61,405 bases of DNA from Alphaproteobacteria bacterium (GTDB taxonomy: Bacteria > Pseudomonadota > Alphaproteobacteria > Puniceispirillales > Puniceispirillaceae): NCBI GenBank assembly GCA_016780775.1, contig JADHLI010000012.1:1-61405 (forward strand). Reading direction: 5' to 3'. The notes under the pieces were generated by a model. That model had not been told where the DNA came from and did not search any database. It saw nothing but the letters and a program-made list of their open reading frames with translations. Below, one piece after another: positions 24,704-34,438 of the stretch. The position numbers and the translations under genes were made by a program. Each line of letters opens with the position of its first letter. The first letter of the stretch is position 1.

Positions 24704-25708
24704 ATGAAACAGATACAATTAAACCAAGTATCAAAACGTTTTGGTGTTTTTGAAGTTATTCCGCCTCTTGATCTCGAAATTGAGGAAGGCGAATTTGTCG
24801 TCTTTGTCGGCCCATCTGGGTGTGGTAAATCCACGCTTTTACGGCTGATTGCGGGCCTAGAAGATGTTAGCGGCGGGCAAATCCTTATCAATGGTGAGGA
24901 TACAACTACGATACCGCCTGCAAATCGTGGCCTTGCGATGGTGTTCCAGTCCTATGCGCTTTATCCGCATATGTCGGTGCGTAACAATATTGCTTTCCCG
25001 CTGCGGATGGCAGGGCTAGCTAAAGAAGAGCAAAATAGGCGCGTTGAAGAAGCGGCGAAGGTGTTGAACCTAACAGACTATTTAGACCGGCGCCCCGGCC
25101 AGCTATCGGGTGGCCAGCGCCAGCGCGTTGCCATTGGACGGGCTATTGTGCGCGAGCCTACCGCGTTTTTGTTTGATGAGCCGCTCTCAAATCTGGATGC
25201 TGCTTTGCGTGTAGGTATGCGCCTTGAAATTAGTGAGCTTCATAAGCGTCTTGCCACCACCATGATTTATGTCACCCATGATCAGGTCGAAGCGATGACG
25301 ATGGCAGATAAAATTGTGGTCTTGCAGGCAGGATTTATTGAACAGGTTGGCAGTCCGCTTGAGCTATACCATAATCCGCGCAACACCTTTGTGGCGGGTT
25401 TCATTGGTTCGCCGAGGATGAATTTGCTTACCGGTAAGCAAGCTGAAAACAAAGGCGCGCATACTATCGGTATCCGCCCTGAACATATCAGCATATCCCC
25501 TAAAAAGGGCGACTGGCAGGGGATTGTTGGCGTCTCTGAGCATTTGGGCTCTGATACATTTTTGCATGTCACCTCTCCTGATTTTGATGAAACCTTGACG
25601 GTACGGGCCAGCGGCGAGGTAGAGCTTGCTTATGGCGATAAGGTTTATCTGACACCTGATCTAACGCATTTACATAAATTTGATGATAAGGGTTTGCGCA
25701 TTAAATGA
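24704..25708 (+). CDS. smoK: Polyol ABC transporter ATP-binding protein (MalK/UgpC type)
   Basis: 334 residues. Walker [11 protein letters not shown]-loop [11 protein letters not shown], signature [14 protein letters not shown], Walker [12 protein letters not shown] and switch VTHDQ are all intact. A C-terminal TOBE-like regulatory domain follows ([10 protein letters not shown]). The start is set at ATG 24704, 10 bp after the permease; an upstream in-frame codon overlaps that gene. The last 4 bp overlap smoS (ATGA). Confidence 0.92.
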   Translation: MKQIQLNQVSKRFGVFEVIPPLDLEIEEGEFVVFVGPSGCGKSTLLRLIAGLEDVSGGQILINGEDTTTIPPANRGLAMVFQSYALYPHMSVRNNIAFPLRMAGLAKEEQNRRVEEAAKVLNLTDYLDRRPGQLSGGQRQRVAIGRAIVREPTAFLFDEPLSNLDAALRVGMRLEISELHKRLATTMIYVTHDQVEAMTMADKIVVLQAGFIEQVGSPLELYHNPRNTFVAGFIGSPRMNLLTGKQAENKGAHTIGIRPEHISISPKKGDWQGIVGVSEHLGSDTFLHVTSPDFDETLTVRASGEVELAYGDKVYLTPDLTHLHKFDDKGLRIK

Positions 25709-26478
25709 ACCGGTTAGAGGGCAAATCGGCGCTGATTACAGGGGCTGCGCGCGGGATTGGTCGGCATCTTGCTGAGGCTTATGTGCGCGAAGGTGCACGC
25801 GTTGCTTTATGTGATATTGACGCTGAACGCGCTAGAAGCGCTGCTGCGGAAATCGGGAAGGCAGCGATTGCCGTTGAAATGGATGTTACCAGCCAGACCA
25901 GCATTGATGCTGCGGTGCACCATATAACAAACATTTTTGACGGTATAGATATATTGGTAAATAATGCTGCATTGTTTACAGCGGCACCTATAACCGACAT
26001 TACCCGCGATGATTATGCCCGTGTTTTCGATATTAATGTGTCTGGCACTTTATTTGTAATGCAGGCCGTAGCAAGAGAAATGATTGCCCGAAAATTAGGG
26101 GGCAAAATAATCAATATGGCTAGTCAGGCTGGCCGCCGTGGAGAGCCGCTAGTTGCGGTTTATTGTGCAACCAAGGCTGCGGTTATCTCGCTTACCCAGT
26201 CAGCGGGTTTAAACCTTATTGAACATGGAATTAATGTAAACGCTATCGCGCCGGGCGTGGTGGATGGCGAGCATTGGGACGGTGTGGATGCGCTCTTTGC
26301 AGAGCTTGAGAATAAAAACCTCGGCCAGAAAAAACAGGAAGTGGGCGCAGCCGTTCCCTTTGGCAGAATGGGAAAGGCTGAAGATTTAGCCGGTATGGCT
26401 ATCTTCCTTGCCAGCAAAGAAGCGGATTATATCGTGGCCCAAACCTATAATGTTGACGGTGGGCAGTGGATGAGTTGA
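25705..26478 (+). CDS. smoS: Sorbitol dehydrogenase (SDR; D-glucitol to D-fructose)
   Basis: 257 residues. Cofactor loop [18 protein letters not shown], catalytic YCATKAAV after [11 protein letters not shown], and C-terminal [14 protein letters not shown]. Several of these stretches are nearly the same as I recall for Rhodobacter SmoS, which oxidises sorbitol, galactitol and L-iditol with NAD. It overlaps smoK by 4 bp and mtlK by 1 bp, so translation of all three is coupled. Confidence 0.9.
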   Translation: MNRLEGKSALITGAARGIGRHLAEAYVREGARVALCDIDAERARSAAAEIGKAAIAVEMDVTSQTSIDAAVHHITNIFDGIDILVNNAALFTAAPITDITRDDYARVFDINVSGTLFVMQAVAREMIARKLGGKIINMASQAGRRGEPLVAVYCATKAAVISLTQSAGLNLIEHGINVNAIAPGVVDGEHWDGVDALFAELENKNLGQKKQEVGAAVPFGRMGKAEDLAGMAIFLASKEADYIVAQTYNVDGGQWMS

Positions 26479-27989
26479 TGGCATTATCTATTCAGGAAAC
26501 AAGCGAAAACAAGTTGACGCCAAAGGCGCTTGCCGAGCTAGGCGCCAAGGTAGTTGTCCCCCAATATGACCGTCAAGCCCTGACTTCAGGCATTGTTCAT
26601 ATTGGGGTTGGTAATTTTCACCGCGCACATCTGGCATGGTATGTTCACCGGCTAATGCAACAGGGCAAGGCTTTGGATTGGGCGATAATCGGTGCAGGGG
26701 TGCGTGCCCAAGATAGCGCGATGCGCGAGCGGCTATTGCGCCAAGATTGTCTGACCACCTTGATAGAGCTTGACCCGCATGGCGGACAAGCAACCGAAGT
26801 TACCGGCGCGATGGTAGATTTTCTGCCTGTTGAAGAAGATAACCAGACCTTAATTCAGGCAATGGCTGAGCCAAATATTCGGATTGTCTCCCTTACGATT
26901 ACAGAAAGCGGTTATTTTTTAGATCCGGCAACAGGAAAGCCTGACCTAAGCCATCTCGATATTATTTATGATGCACAACATCTGGCGCATCCGCGAACGG
27001 CTTTTGGGGCGATGGTTGCCGCATTGCGCCTGCGCCGTGATAAGGGGCTGGGCGCTTTTACGGGTCTGTGCTGTGATAATTTGCAAGGCAATGGGGCTAT
27101 CCTGCGCGAAGCCATTATTGGCCTTGCTGGGCTGTCTGACCCAGAGCTTGCAAGCTGGATAGATAAGCAAGCAAGCTTTCCGAACTCGATGGTAGATTGC
27201 ATTGTTCCTGCAACCGGGCCAGACGAGCTAGCCCTCGCACAAAAGCTTGGCATAGATGATGAAGCCCCTGTTACCCATGAAGATTTCAGGCAATGGGTTA
27301 TGGAAGATGATTTCTGTGCAGGACGGCCGGATTGGGAAGCGGTTGGCGTTGAGTTTTCCCCTCAGGTTCACGATTATGAAACCCAAAAAATCCGTATCTT
27401 AAATGGTGGCCATCAAATTATGGCAAATGTTGGTGAAATAATGGGTATTCACACCATTTCACAAGCAGCGCAGAATCCGCTGATAAAGGCGATGTTTACC
27501 AAAGTCCAGCAAGATGAAATTTTGCCGCATATCGCACCGCTGCCGGGCATGTCGGTAGCTGATTATCTGAACCTTGTGACGAGGCGCTTTGCGAATGATG
27601 CGATTGTCGATACGGTGCGCCGGGTGGCCTTTGATGGTGCTGCTCGTCATATGGGCTTTATTCTGCCGTCTATTCGTGATGGGTTGGCAAGCGGCGCTTC
27701 GGTTGAGGGGCTGGCCTTGGTGGAGGCGATGTGGGCGCGTATGTGTCTAGGTGAGCGCGAAGATGGCAGCCTTATCGAAGCGAATGACCCTGCATGGGAT
27801 GCGCTAAAAAATGTTGCTAGCCAAGCAAAGATAGCCCCGCGCCGCTGGCTAGAGATGGAACATATCTATGGGGAGATTGCTGGCGAAGAACGGTTTGCTA
27901 ATGCCTTTGATAAGCATCTGCAAAGCCTGTATGAAAAAGGTGTAGAAGCTACAATAAATGCCTATTTGGCAGGTGATGATACAGATTAA
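26478..27989 (+). CDS. mtlK: Mannitol 2-dehydrogenase (long-chain polyol dehydrogenase)
   Basis: 503 residues from ATG 26478, which overlaps the smoS stop by one base. N-terminal Rossmann region (GIVHIGVGNFHRAHLAWY) and the family signature KIRILNGGHQIMANVGEIMG with catalytic Lys and His. It oxidises D-mannitol, and often D-arabitol and sorbitol, to ketoses with NAD. Together with smoS and the fructokinase it converts hexitols to fructose 6-phosphate; with xylB it can process arabitol. Confidence 0.92.
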   Translation: MALSIQETSENKLTPKALAELGAKVVVPQYDRQALTSGIVHIGVGNFHRAHLAWYVHRLMQQGKALDWAIIGAGVRAQDSAMRERLLRQDCLTTLIELDPHGGQATEVTGAMVDFLPVEEDNQTLIQAMAEPNIRIVSLTITESGYFLDPATGKPDLSHLDIIYDAQHLAHPRTAFGAMVAALRLRRDKGLGAFTGLCCDNLQGNGAILREAIIGLAGLSDPELASWIDKQASFPNSMVDCIVPATGPDELALAQKLGIDDEAPVTHEDFRQWVMEDDFCAGRPDWEAVGVEFSPQVHDYETQKIRILNGGHQIMANVGEIMGIHTISQAAQNPLIKAMFTKVQQDEILPHIAPLPGMSVADYLNLVTRRFANDAIVDTVRRVAFDGAARHMGFILPSIRDGLASGASVEGLALVEAMWARMCLGEREDGSLIEANDPAWDALKNVASQAKIAPRRWLEMEHIYGEIAGEERFANAFDKHLQSLYEKGVEATINAYLAGDDTD

Positions 27990-28038
27990 AATCGCCGCAT
28001 AAACCAGATAGGCCAGATGCGATATCGGGGAGCATTAC

Positions 28039-29490
28039 ATGGCTTTTTATCTGGGCATTGATATTGGTACCTCCGCAGTAAAGGTCATTTTGCTTGATGA
28101 AGCCCAGAGGGAACATGCCCTTGCGGCGCGGGTTTTATCTGTGCAGCGTCCGGCCCCGGGTTTCTCCGAACAATCAGCTGATGATTGGTGGCAAGCTGTT
28201 GATAGCGCCGTTTCAGAAATTGCCGCTAAATGCCCTATAGAAATAGCAGCTGTTAGGGCTATTGGCCTGTCTGGCCAGATGCATGGGCTGGTTCCACTGG
28301 ATAGTCAAAACACCCCTCTGCGCCCAGCCATTTTATGGAATGATACCCGCGCGAGTGTTGAGGCAGCAGAGCTTGCAGAGGCGCATCCTGAATTTGCCAC
28401 TATCGGCGGCAATTTGGTAATGGCGGGCTTTACCGCACCAAAGGCGGTATGGATGGCGCGTCATGAGCCAGAACTTTTTGCTAAGATAAAAACAATATTA
28501 TTGCCAAAAGATTATGTGCGCTTTTGCTTAACGGGCGCGAAGATATCAGACATGTCAGATGCGTCTGGCACGCTTTGGCTGGATATCGCTAAAAGATGCT
28601 GGTCCCAAAAATTGCTGGGATTTTGTGGGCTGCAGATAGCACAGATGCCAAAACTGGTTGAAGGAAGTGCCGTCAGTGCCACCTTGCTTCCAGCGTTAGC
28701 CCAGAAATGGGGCATGTCACCGCAAGTTGTGGTGGCTGGCGGGGCCGGCGATAATGCAGCCGCCGCTGTTGGGTTGGGCCTAAGGAATACAGGTGAGGGG
28801 TTTGTGTCCCTTGGGACGTCTGGCGTTGTGTTTAAAATTACAGATGGGTTTGCCGAGCGTGCGGAAAAAGCTGTACATGCTTTTTGTCATGCGCTGCCAA
28901 ATTCTTGGCATCAGATGGGGGTGATTTTATCCGCTAGTGATAGTCTTAGCTGGCTATGTGCGGTAACAGGACAGGAGCTGGAAGCGCTATTTGCGCAAAT
29001 GAAATCAGAAGATAGCGATAAATGCTGGCCGCTTTTTCACCCCTATCTTAGCGGCGAGCGCACGCCGCATAATGATGCCTCTGCAAAGGGCGGGTTTTTT
29101 AGCTTATCCCGCACCGATGATGCTGGCGATTTGACGAGAGCCGTACTGCAAGGAACAGCCTTTGCAATGGCAGATGCGATGGCCGTATTAGATGATGCAA
29201 GAGGCCAGCAAACCCTTATCGCTACAGGCGGCGGCGCGAAGAATGCGTATTGGCTGCGCCTGATTGCTAGCCTGACAGGGTGCGAAATTGCCGTTCCAAA
29301 GAACACGGATATTGGCGCAGCATTAGGGGCGGCAAGGCTAGCCATGTTGGCAGACCAGATGACGCTAGCGTGTGTCTGCACGCCGCCTGAAGTGGCTTAT
29401 ACTATCCAGCCAGATACAGAATTAGCGGCTAAGTTAGCGCCTGCGCATCAATTTAGCCGGCAGCTATATCATCTGATATCGAAAATGTAG
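28039..29490 (+). CDS. xylB: Xylulokinase
   Basis: 483 residues of the FGGY family. It has GIDIGTSAVKVILLDE at the N-terminus, the substrate block GLSGQMHGLVPLD (MHG motif of xylulokinases) and the C-terminal ATP block ATGGGAKNAYWLRLIASLTG. It phosphorylates D-xylulose, the product of D-arabitol or xylitol oxidation. It lies 49 bp after mtlK as last gene of the polyol operon, matching the gene order of Rhodobacter-type smo/mtl operons, except that the fructokinase is in the divergent operon here. Confidence 0.92.
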   Translation: MAFYLGIDIGTSAVKVILLDEAQREHALAARVLSVQRPAPGFSEQSADDWWQAVDSAVSEIAAKCPIEIAAVRAIGLSGQMHGLVPLDSQNTPLRPAILWNDTRASVEAAELAEAHPEFATIGGNLVMAGFTAPKAVWMARHEPELFAKIKTILLPKDYVRFCLTGAKISDMSDASGTLWLDIAKRCWSQKLLGFCGLQIAQMPKLVEGSAVSATLLPALAQKWGMSPQVVVAGGAGDNAAAAVGLGLRNTGEGFVSLGTSGVVFKITDGFAERAEKAVHAFCHALPNSWHQMGVILSASDSLSWLCAVTGQELEALFAQMKSEDSDKCWPLFHPYLSGERTPHNDASAKGGFFSLSRTDDAGDLTRAVLQGTAFAMADAMAVLDDARGQQTLIATGGGAKNAYWLRLIASLTGCEIAVPKNTDIGAALGAARLAMLADQMTLACVCTPPEVAYTIQPDTELAAKLAPAHQFSRQLYHLISKM

Positions 29491-29501
29491 GCGCGCCTAT
29501 T

Positions 29502-29561
29502 TGCCAGTGACACCAGTGCCAGTGCCACCAGTGCCAGTGCCAGTGCTAGTGCGAGTGCCAG
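29502..29561. repeat. Hexanucleotide GCCAGT tandem repeat
   Basis: About ten units of GCCAGT and near variants (CACCAGT, GCTAGT, GCGAGT) fill the space between xylB and the old yellow enzyme gene. It is non-coding on any convincing frame. Confidence 0.9.
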
Positions 29562-29663
29562 TTGGGCTGTGATGGGTTGGCAGCATGGCTTGCCTGTGTT
29601 TTGATACCCTTTTTGCGCAGTTATTTTGTTTTTGCGATGTCAGCAAGAAGTGGAGGGTTAAAA

Positions 29664-30830
29664 ATGTCAGGTGCCCCAAATTTATTCTCACCATTAAAGA
29701 TTAGGGGTGTTGAACTACCCAACCGCATCGCTATTCCGCCTATGTGTCAATATTCGGCGCATGATGGGCATGTAGATGACTGGCATCTGGTTAATCTGGG
29801 CCGATTTGCGATGGGCGGGGCTGGCCTGATTTTTACCGAAGCTACTGCGGTGCAGAAATGCGGACGTATTACCCACGGCTGTCCGGGGATTTGGTCAGAT
29901 AGCCAAATTATTGGCCATGCCAAAATTACCAGTTTCTTGTCCCAAAATGGCGCCGTGCCAGCGATACAGCTTGGTCATGCAGGCCGTAAGGCAAGCATGC
30001 AGCGCCCTTGGTTTGGTAATGGCCCTTTAGATAGCGCAGATTTTGAACGCGGCGATATGCCGTGGCCAATTGTCGGGCCATCAGCTGTGCCGGTGGGGGC
30101 GGGTTGGCTAGAGCCGGAAGCAATGAGCGAGGCACAAATAGACGCCCTGATAGATGACTTTATTGCGGCGGCTAGGCGTTCCATAATAGCGGGCTATAAG
30201 ATTATCGAATTACATGGTGCGCATGGGTATTTAATCCATAGTTTTTTATCGCCTCTTAGCAATCAGCGAAACGATAAATATGGCGGCGATCTGGCGGGCC
30301 GCATGCGCCTAGCGATAGAGGTTTCAGGGGCGGTTCGCCGTGCCATACCAGACCAAATGCCCTTATTTTTCCGCATCTCGGCAGTGGATAATATCGAAGG
30401 GGGCTGGCAGCTAGAAGATACCTTGTCGCTGGCGGGTGAATTGGCAAAGCTTGGCGTGGACGTGCTTGATTGCTCTTCTAGCGGTATTGCTGGTGCAGCA
30501 ACAGCGGCCGCTGGCAAACGTCAGCCCGGATTTCAAGTGCCCTATGCCGAAGCGGTTCGCGCAAATACAAACCTGATGAGCATGGCGGTAGGGCTAATCA
30601 CCCATCCTGAACAGGCAAATAATATCATCCAGACGGGACAGGCAGATCTGGTGGCCGTAGCGCGTGAGGCGTTATTTAATCCTATGTGGGCAGCCCAAGC
30701 CGCCCGCTATTTGGGCATGGATGATAGATTTAATAGCTGGCCAGAACAATCTGGCTGGTGGCTAGAGCGACGGGAAAAATCATCAGAATTTTATGCGCCC
30801 GAAAGCCAAAATGCGAAGGAGGGTTTTTGA
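29664..30830 (+). CDS. Old yellow enzyme, YqjM/NamA class (NADPH:flavin ene-reductase)
   Basis: 388 residues. The FMN barrel of the YqjM class shows active-site Cys in IPPMCQYSAHDGHVDDWHL, IQLGHAGRKAS, HGAHGYLIHSFLSPLSNQR and the phosphate-binding VGLITHPEQA, VAREALFNP. It reduces activated C=C bonds of enones or maleimides with NADPH. ATG at 29664 has GGAGGG 8 nt upstream. Its stop overlaps the VOC gene start by one base, so it heads a four-gene operon (OYE, VOC, RraA-like, esterase). Confidence 0.88.
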   Translation: MSGAPNLFSPLKIRGVELPNRIAIPPMCQYSAHDGHVDDWHLVNLGRFAMGGAGLIFTEATAVQKCGRITHGCPGIWSDSQIIGHAKITSFLSQNGAVPAIQLGHAGRKASMQRPWFGNGPLDSADFERGDMPWPIVGPSAVPVGAGWLEPEAMSEAQIDALIDDFIAAARRSIIAGYKIIELHGAHGYLIHSFLSPLSNQRNDKYGGDLAGRMRLAIEVSGAVRRAIPDQMPLFFRISAVDNIEGGWQLEDTLSLAGELAKLGVDVLDCSSSGIAGAATAAAGKRQPGFQVPYAEAVRANTNLMSMAVGLITHPEQANNIIQTGQADLVAVAREALFNPMWAAQAARYLGMDDRFNSWPEQSGWWLERREKSSEFYAPESQNAKEGF

Positions 30831-31636
30831 TGTGGCATCTGAAAGGGCACTCTATTTGTGTGCATGATCTGGATATAGCAGCAGATTTCTTTGGCCATTT
30901 GATAGGGTTAGGAAAAGCTAAGCCAAGCGGTGAAAACAGCCTTATTTTTTCATCCGAGCGTTCTTATTTCCAACTTGTCCAACCTACACTTGCGCTGCGG
31001 CTAGATGGCCCGGATATTCTGGCGCCAACCGCGCATCGGCATGTGGCGATAGAAATAGCGAATTTAGAACAGCTCAAACAGGGGCTAGAAAATTTAGCCG
31101 CCCCTTATGTGGTGCAAGCAGATATCGCTTCTGCAGAAGCGGCCATTTGCACGATGATGCCTTGTCGAAATATGGTGATATTTTCTGAAATAAATGCGGA
31201 GGCGATAATGCCAGATGCGGCAGAATGGGAAATTCATCATGTTAATTTGCAGGTAGCAGATGTGCGCCGTTCTACCGATTTCCTGAAATCATGCGCAGGC
31301 CTGCAAGAAGGGCAGTGGCGTGCCCCCGAAGGTAAAGGCGATTTCAGTATCGACCCTGCTGACCTTTCTATTTTTCCAATTGGCGATTTTAACGGCGGCT
31401 TACATATCATCAAACCTGATCCGGGCTTTGCAAAGCGGAATAATTTTGCGCATAACCCGTCCATAGGCGGGCATCCGGCGATAGAAGTATCTGATCTGAT
31501 GGGGGTGAAATCACGGCTTGAAAATGCGGGGGTTGAGGTTAGCGATGCGGGCACTTATGCGATGGCTGGCATGCATCAAATTTATTGTCTGGACCCAACG
31601 GGTAATATGATAGAGGTCAATCAGCGGGTGCGCTAA
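30830..31636 (+). CDS. VOC-family protein with two glyoxalase-like modules
   Basis: 269 residues from ATG 30830. The first vicinal-oxygen-chelate module is at about 1-125 (HSICVHDLDIAADFFGHLIG, HRHVAIEI) and the second at about 135-269 (IHHVNLQVADVRRSTDFLKS, GGHPAIEVSDL, LDPTGNMIEVNQ). Candidate metal ligands are the His and Glu residues in these motifs. Families with this layout include ring-cleaving dioxygenases, epimerases and lyases, so the reaction is open. It is translationally coupled to the ene-reductase. Confidence 0.78.
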   Translation: MWHLKGHSICVHDLDIAADFFGHLIGLGKAKPSGENSLIFSSERSYFQLVQPTLALRLDGPDILAPTAHRHVAIEIANLEQLKQGLENLAAPYVVQADIASAEAAICTMMPCRNMVIFSEINAEAIMPDAAEWEIHHVNLQVADVRRSTDFLKSCAGLQEGQWRAPEGKGDFSIDPADLSIFPIGDFNGGLHIIKPDPGFAKRNNFAHNPSIGGHPAIEVSDLMGVKSRLENAGVEVSDAGTYAMAGMHQIYCLDPTGNMIEVNQRVR

Positions 31637-31678
31637 AGCCCCTTTTTTTAAAAGCTTTAAAAAAGCAGAGGAAAATTG

Positions 31679-32335
31679 ATGGATGACCATAAACAGCTAA
31701 CAGCACGGCTTCGTAAATGCTATAGCGGTGCTGTCTATGACACGCTGCGTGAGCGTGGGTTTGAGCATTGCGTCCTGCCCAGTGATATTCGTCCCATTGA
31801 CGATACACAGGTTTTAGCAGGCCCTGTTTTTACCGTATCTGGTTCAGCCAAACCCGGTATTAGCGAAGGGGATGCGCTGCTGGCTTGGACGGAATTTTTA
31901 TCTGCTGCTAGCAACGGGCATGTCGTGGTATGTGCTGGACAAACAAATGATATTGCCCTGATGGGGGAGCTATCGGCCGAAACATTACAAGCGCGAGGCA
32001 TATTAGGTTATGTGACCGATGGGGGGTGCCGTGATGCAGATTTTATCCGCAAAATTGGCTTTCAGACCTTTCACCGTTTTTATACGCCGCGTGATGTGGT
32101 TGGGGCATGGTCAGTTGATGAAATGCAAAAGCCTATTAAAATGGGGGATGTAGATATTGCGCCGGGTGATTATCTAATCGCTGATATTGATGGTGCGGTT
32201 CTTATTCCGGGCGGGCATATAGCTGAGATAATCACCGCTTGTGAGGAGGTTATGCGCACGGAAAATCAGGTGCGCACCGCAATTCGTTCCGGCGTTGACC
32301 CCAAAGAAGCCTATCTGAAATATGGCCGCTTTTAA
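31679..32335 (+). CDS. RraA-like protein (HMG/CHA aldolase or demethylmenaquinone methyltransferase-fold)
   Basis: 218 residues. Family motifs GYVTDGGCRDADFIRKIGF with the Gly-x-x-Arg-Asp region, FHRFYTPRDVVG and DYLIADIDGAVLIPGG. Some members are 4-hydroxy-4-methyl-2-oxoglutarate / oxaloacetate lyases with a divalent metal; others regulate RNase E. In this catabolic operon the lyase role is more likely. ATG at 31679 has GAGGA 7 nt upstream. It lies 42 bp after the VOC gene. Confidence 0.78.
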   Translation: MDDHKQLTARLRKCYSGAVYDTLRERGFEHCVLPSDIRPIDDTQVLAGPVFTVSGSAKPGISEGDALLAWTEFLSAASNGHVVVCAGQTNDIALMGELSAETLQARGILGYVTDGGCRDADFIRKIGFQTFHRFYTPRDVVGAWSVDEMQKPIKMGDVDIAPGDYLIADIDGAVLIPGGHIAEIITACEEVMRTENQVRTAIRSGVDPKEAYLKYGRF

Positions 32336-32356
32336 TGCTAAAGGGGGGGGTGTGTA

Positions 32357-33286
32357 ATGGATTATGAAGCGATGCTAGATGCAGAGGTGGCGGCCTTCAT
32401 TGCGAAAACGGCAAGCTGTTATCCTGAACGTGTCGAGCCGTCCACTATTTCACAAATCAGAGAAGATTATGAGGCGATGTGCGCGCAGTTTGCGGCGCCC
32501 CATCCAGCGGGGTTACAGGTAGCGGATACGGTAATAGAGGCACATGGCCTGCCCCCGATTTCGCTGCGCTGGTATCGTCCGCCAGACGCCAGCGGCCGGC
32601 CAGCCTTGATATATTTTCATGGCGGCGGTTTTGTGATGGGCGGTCTTGAAAGTCATGATAGTATCTGCGCAGATTTAAGCGTTGCTGCAGGGCTGGAGGT
32701 GATGGCGGTAGATTACCGGCTTGCCCCAGAACATCCCTTTCCAGCTGCCCTTAAGGATGTCGCCGCTGCCGTGGAACATTTCTGCGCTACCCAGCCCGGC
32801 AGGCCTTTTCTGCTTGCAGGGGACAGTGCAGGGGCGTGGCTTGCCGCTAGGGTGTCGCATCAATTGCGGGCATCACAGGGGCGTTTGCTAGGCCAGCTTT
32901 TAATCTATCCTACCCTTGGCGGGGATGTAGATAAAGGAAGCTATCTTGTGCATGCCGAGGCACCGATGCTCACAAGAGGGGATATCCTCTGGTATAGCCA
33001 GCATTTTTGGGGAACAGAAAACCCCGCATTGCAGGATGGCCCGCTTGTGCAAAAAGATTTCTCCTTGCTGCCGCCAACCCTTATTTTCGCGGCCTCTTGC
33101 GATCCCCTTTGTGATGATGGCCCAGCCTATGCAGCCAAGATAAAAGCAGCAGGGGGCAAGGCGCAATGTGTTATGGAAGACGGGCTTGTCCATGGCTATC
33201 TTCGTGGGCGCAAAGAGGCCTCTAAGATTAAGGATAGTTTTACGAGGATAGTACAGGCAGCCCGCGCATTATCAAAAACAGACTGA
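32357..33286 (+). CDS. Alpha/beta hydrolase, hormone-sensitive-lipase (type IV) family
   Basis: 309 residues with the oxyanion motif HGGGFVMGG, the nucleophile elbow GDSAGA, a DPLCDDG block with the catalytic Asp and HGYLR with the catalytic His near the C-terminus. An esterase or lactonase is expected. It ends the OYE-VOC-RraA operon, 21 bp after the RraA-like gene. Together they could reduce, open and cleave an unsaturated lactone or cyclic enone, which is inference from gene content. Confidence 0.85.
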   Translation: MDYEAMLDAEVAAFIAKTASCYPERVEPSTISQIREDYEAMCAQFAAPHPAGLQVADTVIEAHGLPPISLRWYRPPDASGRPALIYFHGGGFVMGGLESHDSICADLSVAAGLEVMAVDYRLAPEHPFPAALKDVAAAVEHFCATQPGRPFLLAGDSAGAWLAARVSHQLRASQGRLLGQLLIYPTLGGDVDKGSYLVHAEAPMLTRGDILWYSQHFWGTENPALQDGPLVQKDFSLLPPTLIFAASCDPLCDDGPAYAAKIKAAGGKAQCVMEDGLVHGYLRGRKEASKIKDSFTRIVQAARALSKTD

Positions 33287-33310
33287 AATTATGAAGAATA
33301 GGGCATCACG

Positions 33311-34297
33311 CTATTTTTTGCGCTTTTGACGGGCGTCCAGTGTTTTCATAAAGAACCCAAATAGTGCAAAGCGCGGGCGCAAGCCAATATCTGGGCGAAA
33401 GGTGCCATTCCCCAATACAGGTTGCAAGGAACGGTTTTGCCGCCATTCCCGCTTCACGATATACAACCCACTGCCAATGATGAGCATAGCACCAAGTATG
33501 AAGGTGTTGCTGATATTTTCGCCGAATAACAGCATGCCGAAAAAGCCTGCCCATAGAATTTGCGAATATTGCATCGGTGCGATCACGGATGCGTTTGAAG
33601 ATTTATACGCGCCAACAATGCAAAACATAGCCAAAAACCCAAGACAGGATATAAGCGCTATGCCGCCTAGATGCGCAACAGGCATCGGCACATAAACAAA
33701 CGGCAAAACAGCGCCCATCAGGATAAAATTGCCAAACATAGGATAGAGCAACATCACAGCTGTCTTTTCTTTCTGGCCAATTTTGCGCGTGATTAGGGAG
33801 TTGGTCGCAGCCGCTATAGCCGCAATAATTCCGGCTAAATGGCCAGTTGTGAGCGAATCTGTGCCGGGCTGTAGCACAATTAATACGCCTATGAAGCCAA
33901 CCACTACTGAAAGACCGCGATGCAAGCCAACCTGTTCACCAAGTATAGGAATAGAAAATAGAGTGATGAAAATAGGCGTTAAGAATAATAGCGCATAGGT
34001 CTGCGGAAGGGGCAGAACACTAAAGGCGTAAAAGGCACAAAATCCACTGATGGAGGTAGCAAACACCCGCAAGGCCATTTGCACGGGATGATGCGGCCAC
34101 AAACTGCCCGTTCGCGGGTTGCGCACAATAAATAAATTAACAAGCGGAAAAGAAAATAAAACGGAGAAAAATAAAATCTGGAAGGGCGTATAAAAACTGC
34201 CTAGAAATTTCACCAGCACATCATGTGTGGAATACAGGGCAAACCCCGCTAGGGAGAGCAAAACACCAGTAATATTAGACTGTTTTTGTGGCGGCAT
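33311..34297 (-). CDS. DMT-superfamily (EamA) transporter
   Basis: 328 residues with about ten membrane helices in two EamA repeats (LSLAGFALYSTHDVLVKFLG at the start, LISCLGFLAMFCIVGAYKSS later). Members export amino acids or metabolites; the substrate is unknown. The C-terminus is basic and cytoplasmic. The first 75 bp around its start codon are duplicated 26.7 kb away, at the right end of the island (61018-61092), where the copy is broken. Confidence 0.85.
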   Translation of the reverse strand: MPPQKQSNITGVLLSLAGFALYSTHDVLVKFLGSFYTPFQILFFSVLFSFPLVNLFIVRNPRTGSLWPHHPVQMALRVFATSISGFCAFYAFSVLPLPQTYALLFLTPIFITLFSIPILGEQVGLHRGLSVVVGFIGVLIVLQPGTDSLTTGHLAGIIAAIAAATNSLITRKIGQKEKTAVMLLYPMFGNFILMGAVLPFVYVPMPVAHLGGIALISCLGFLAMFCIVGAYKSSNASVIAPMQYSQILWAGFFGMLLFGENISNTFILGAMLIIGSGLYIVKREWRQNRSLQPVLGNGTFRPDIGLRPRFALFGFFMKTLDARQKRKK

Positions 34298-34320
34298 TCT
34301 ATTGCACCAAAATTTGGGGG
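34246..34320 (-). repeat. 75-bp repeat, functional copy (5' end of the DMT gene)
   Basis: 69 of 75 positions match 61018-61092. Here it covers the DMT transporter start codon, the first 17 codons and 23 bp upstream. The other copy has an in-frame stop after five codons. Confidence 0.9.
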
Positions 34321-34413
34321 GTGGGAGATATTCCTTGTCCTTTGCCTTATCACTGTTAAGCCATTTTAGCTATCAGAAAAGCTCCATAGAATTAGGAAAC
34401 TCTTACCTCTTTT

Positions 34414-34433
34414 GGGGGGCTTTTTAAACCCCC
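34414..34433. terminator. G/C hairpin after the aconitase-family gene
   Basis: GGGGG and CCCCC arms surround CTTTTTAAA just beyond the aconitase-family stop codon. There is no good T-run in the direction of that gene, so it may be a weak terminator or an mRNA 3' end stabiliser. Confidence 0.35.
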
Positions 34434-34438
34434 ACCTT

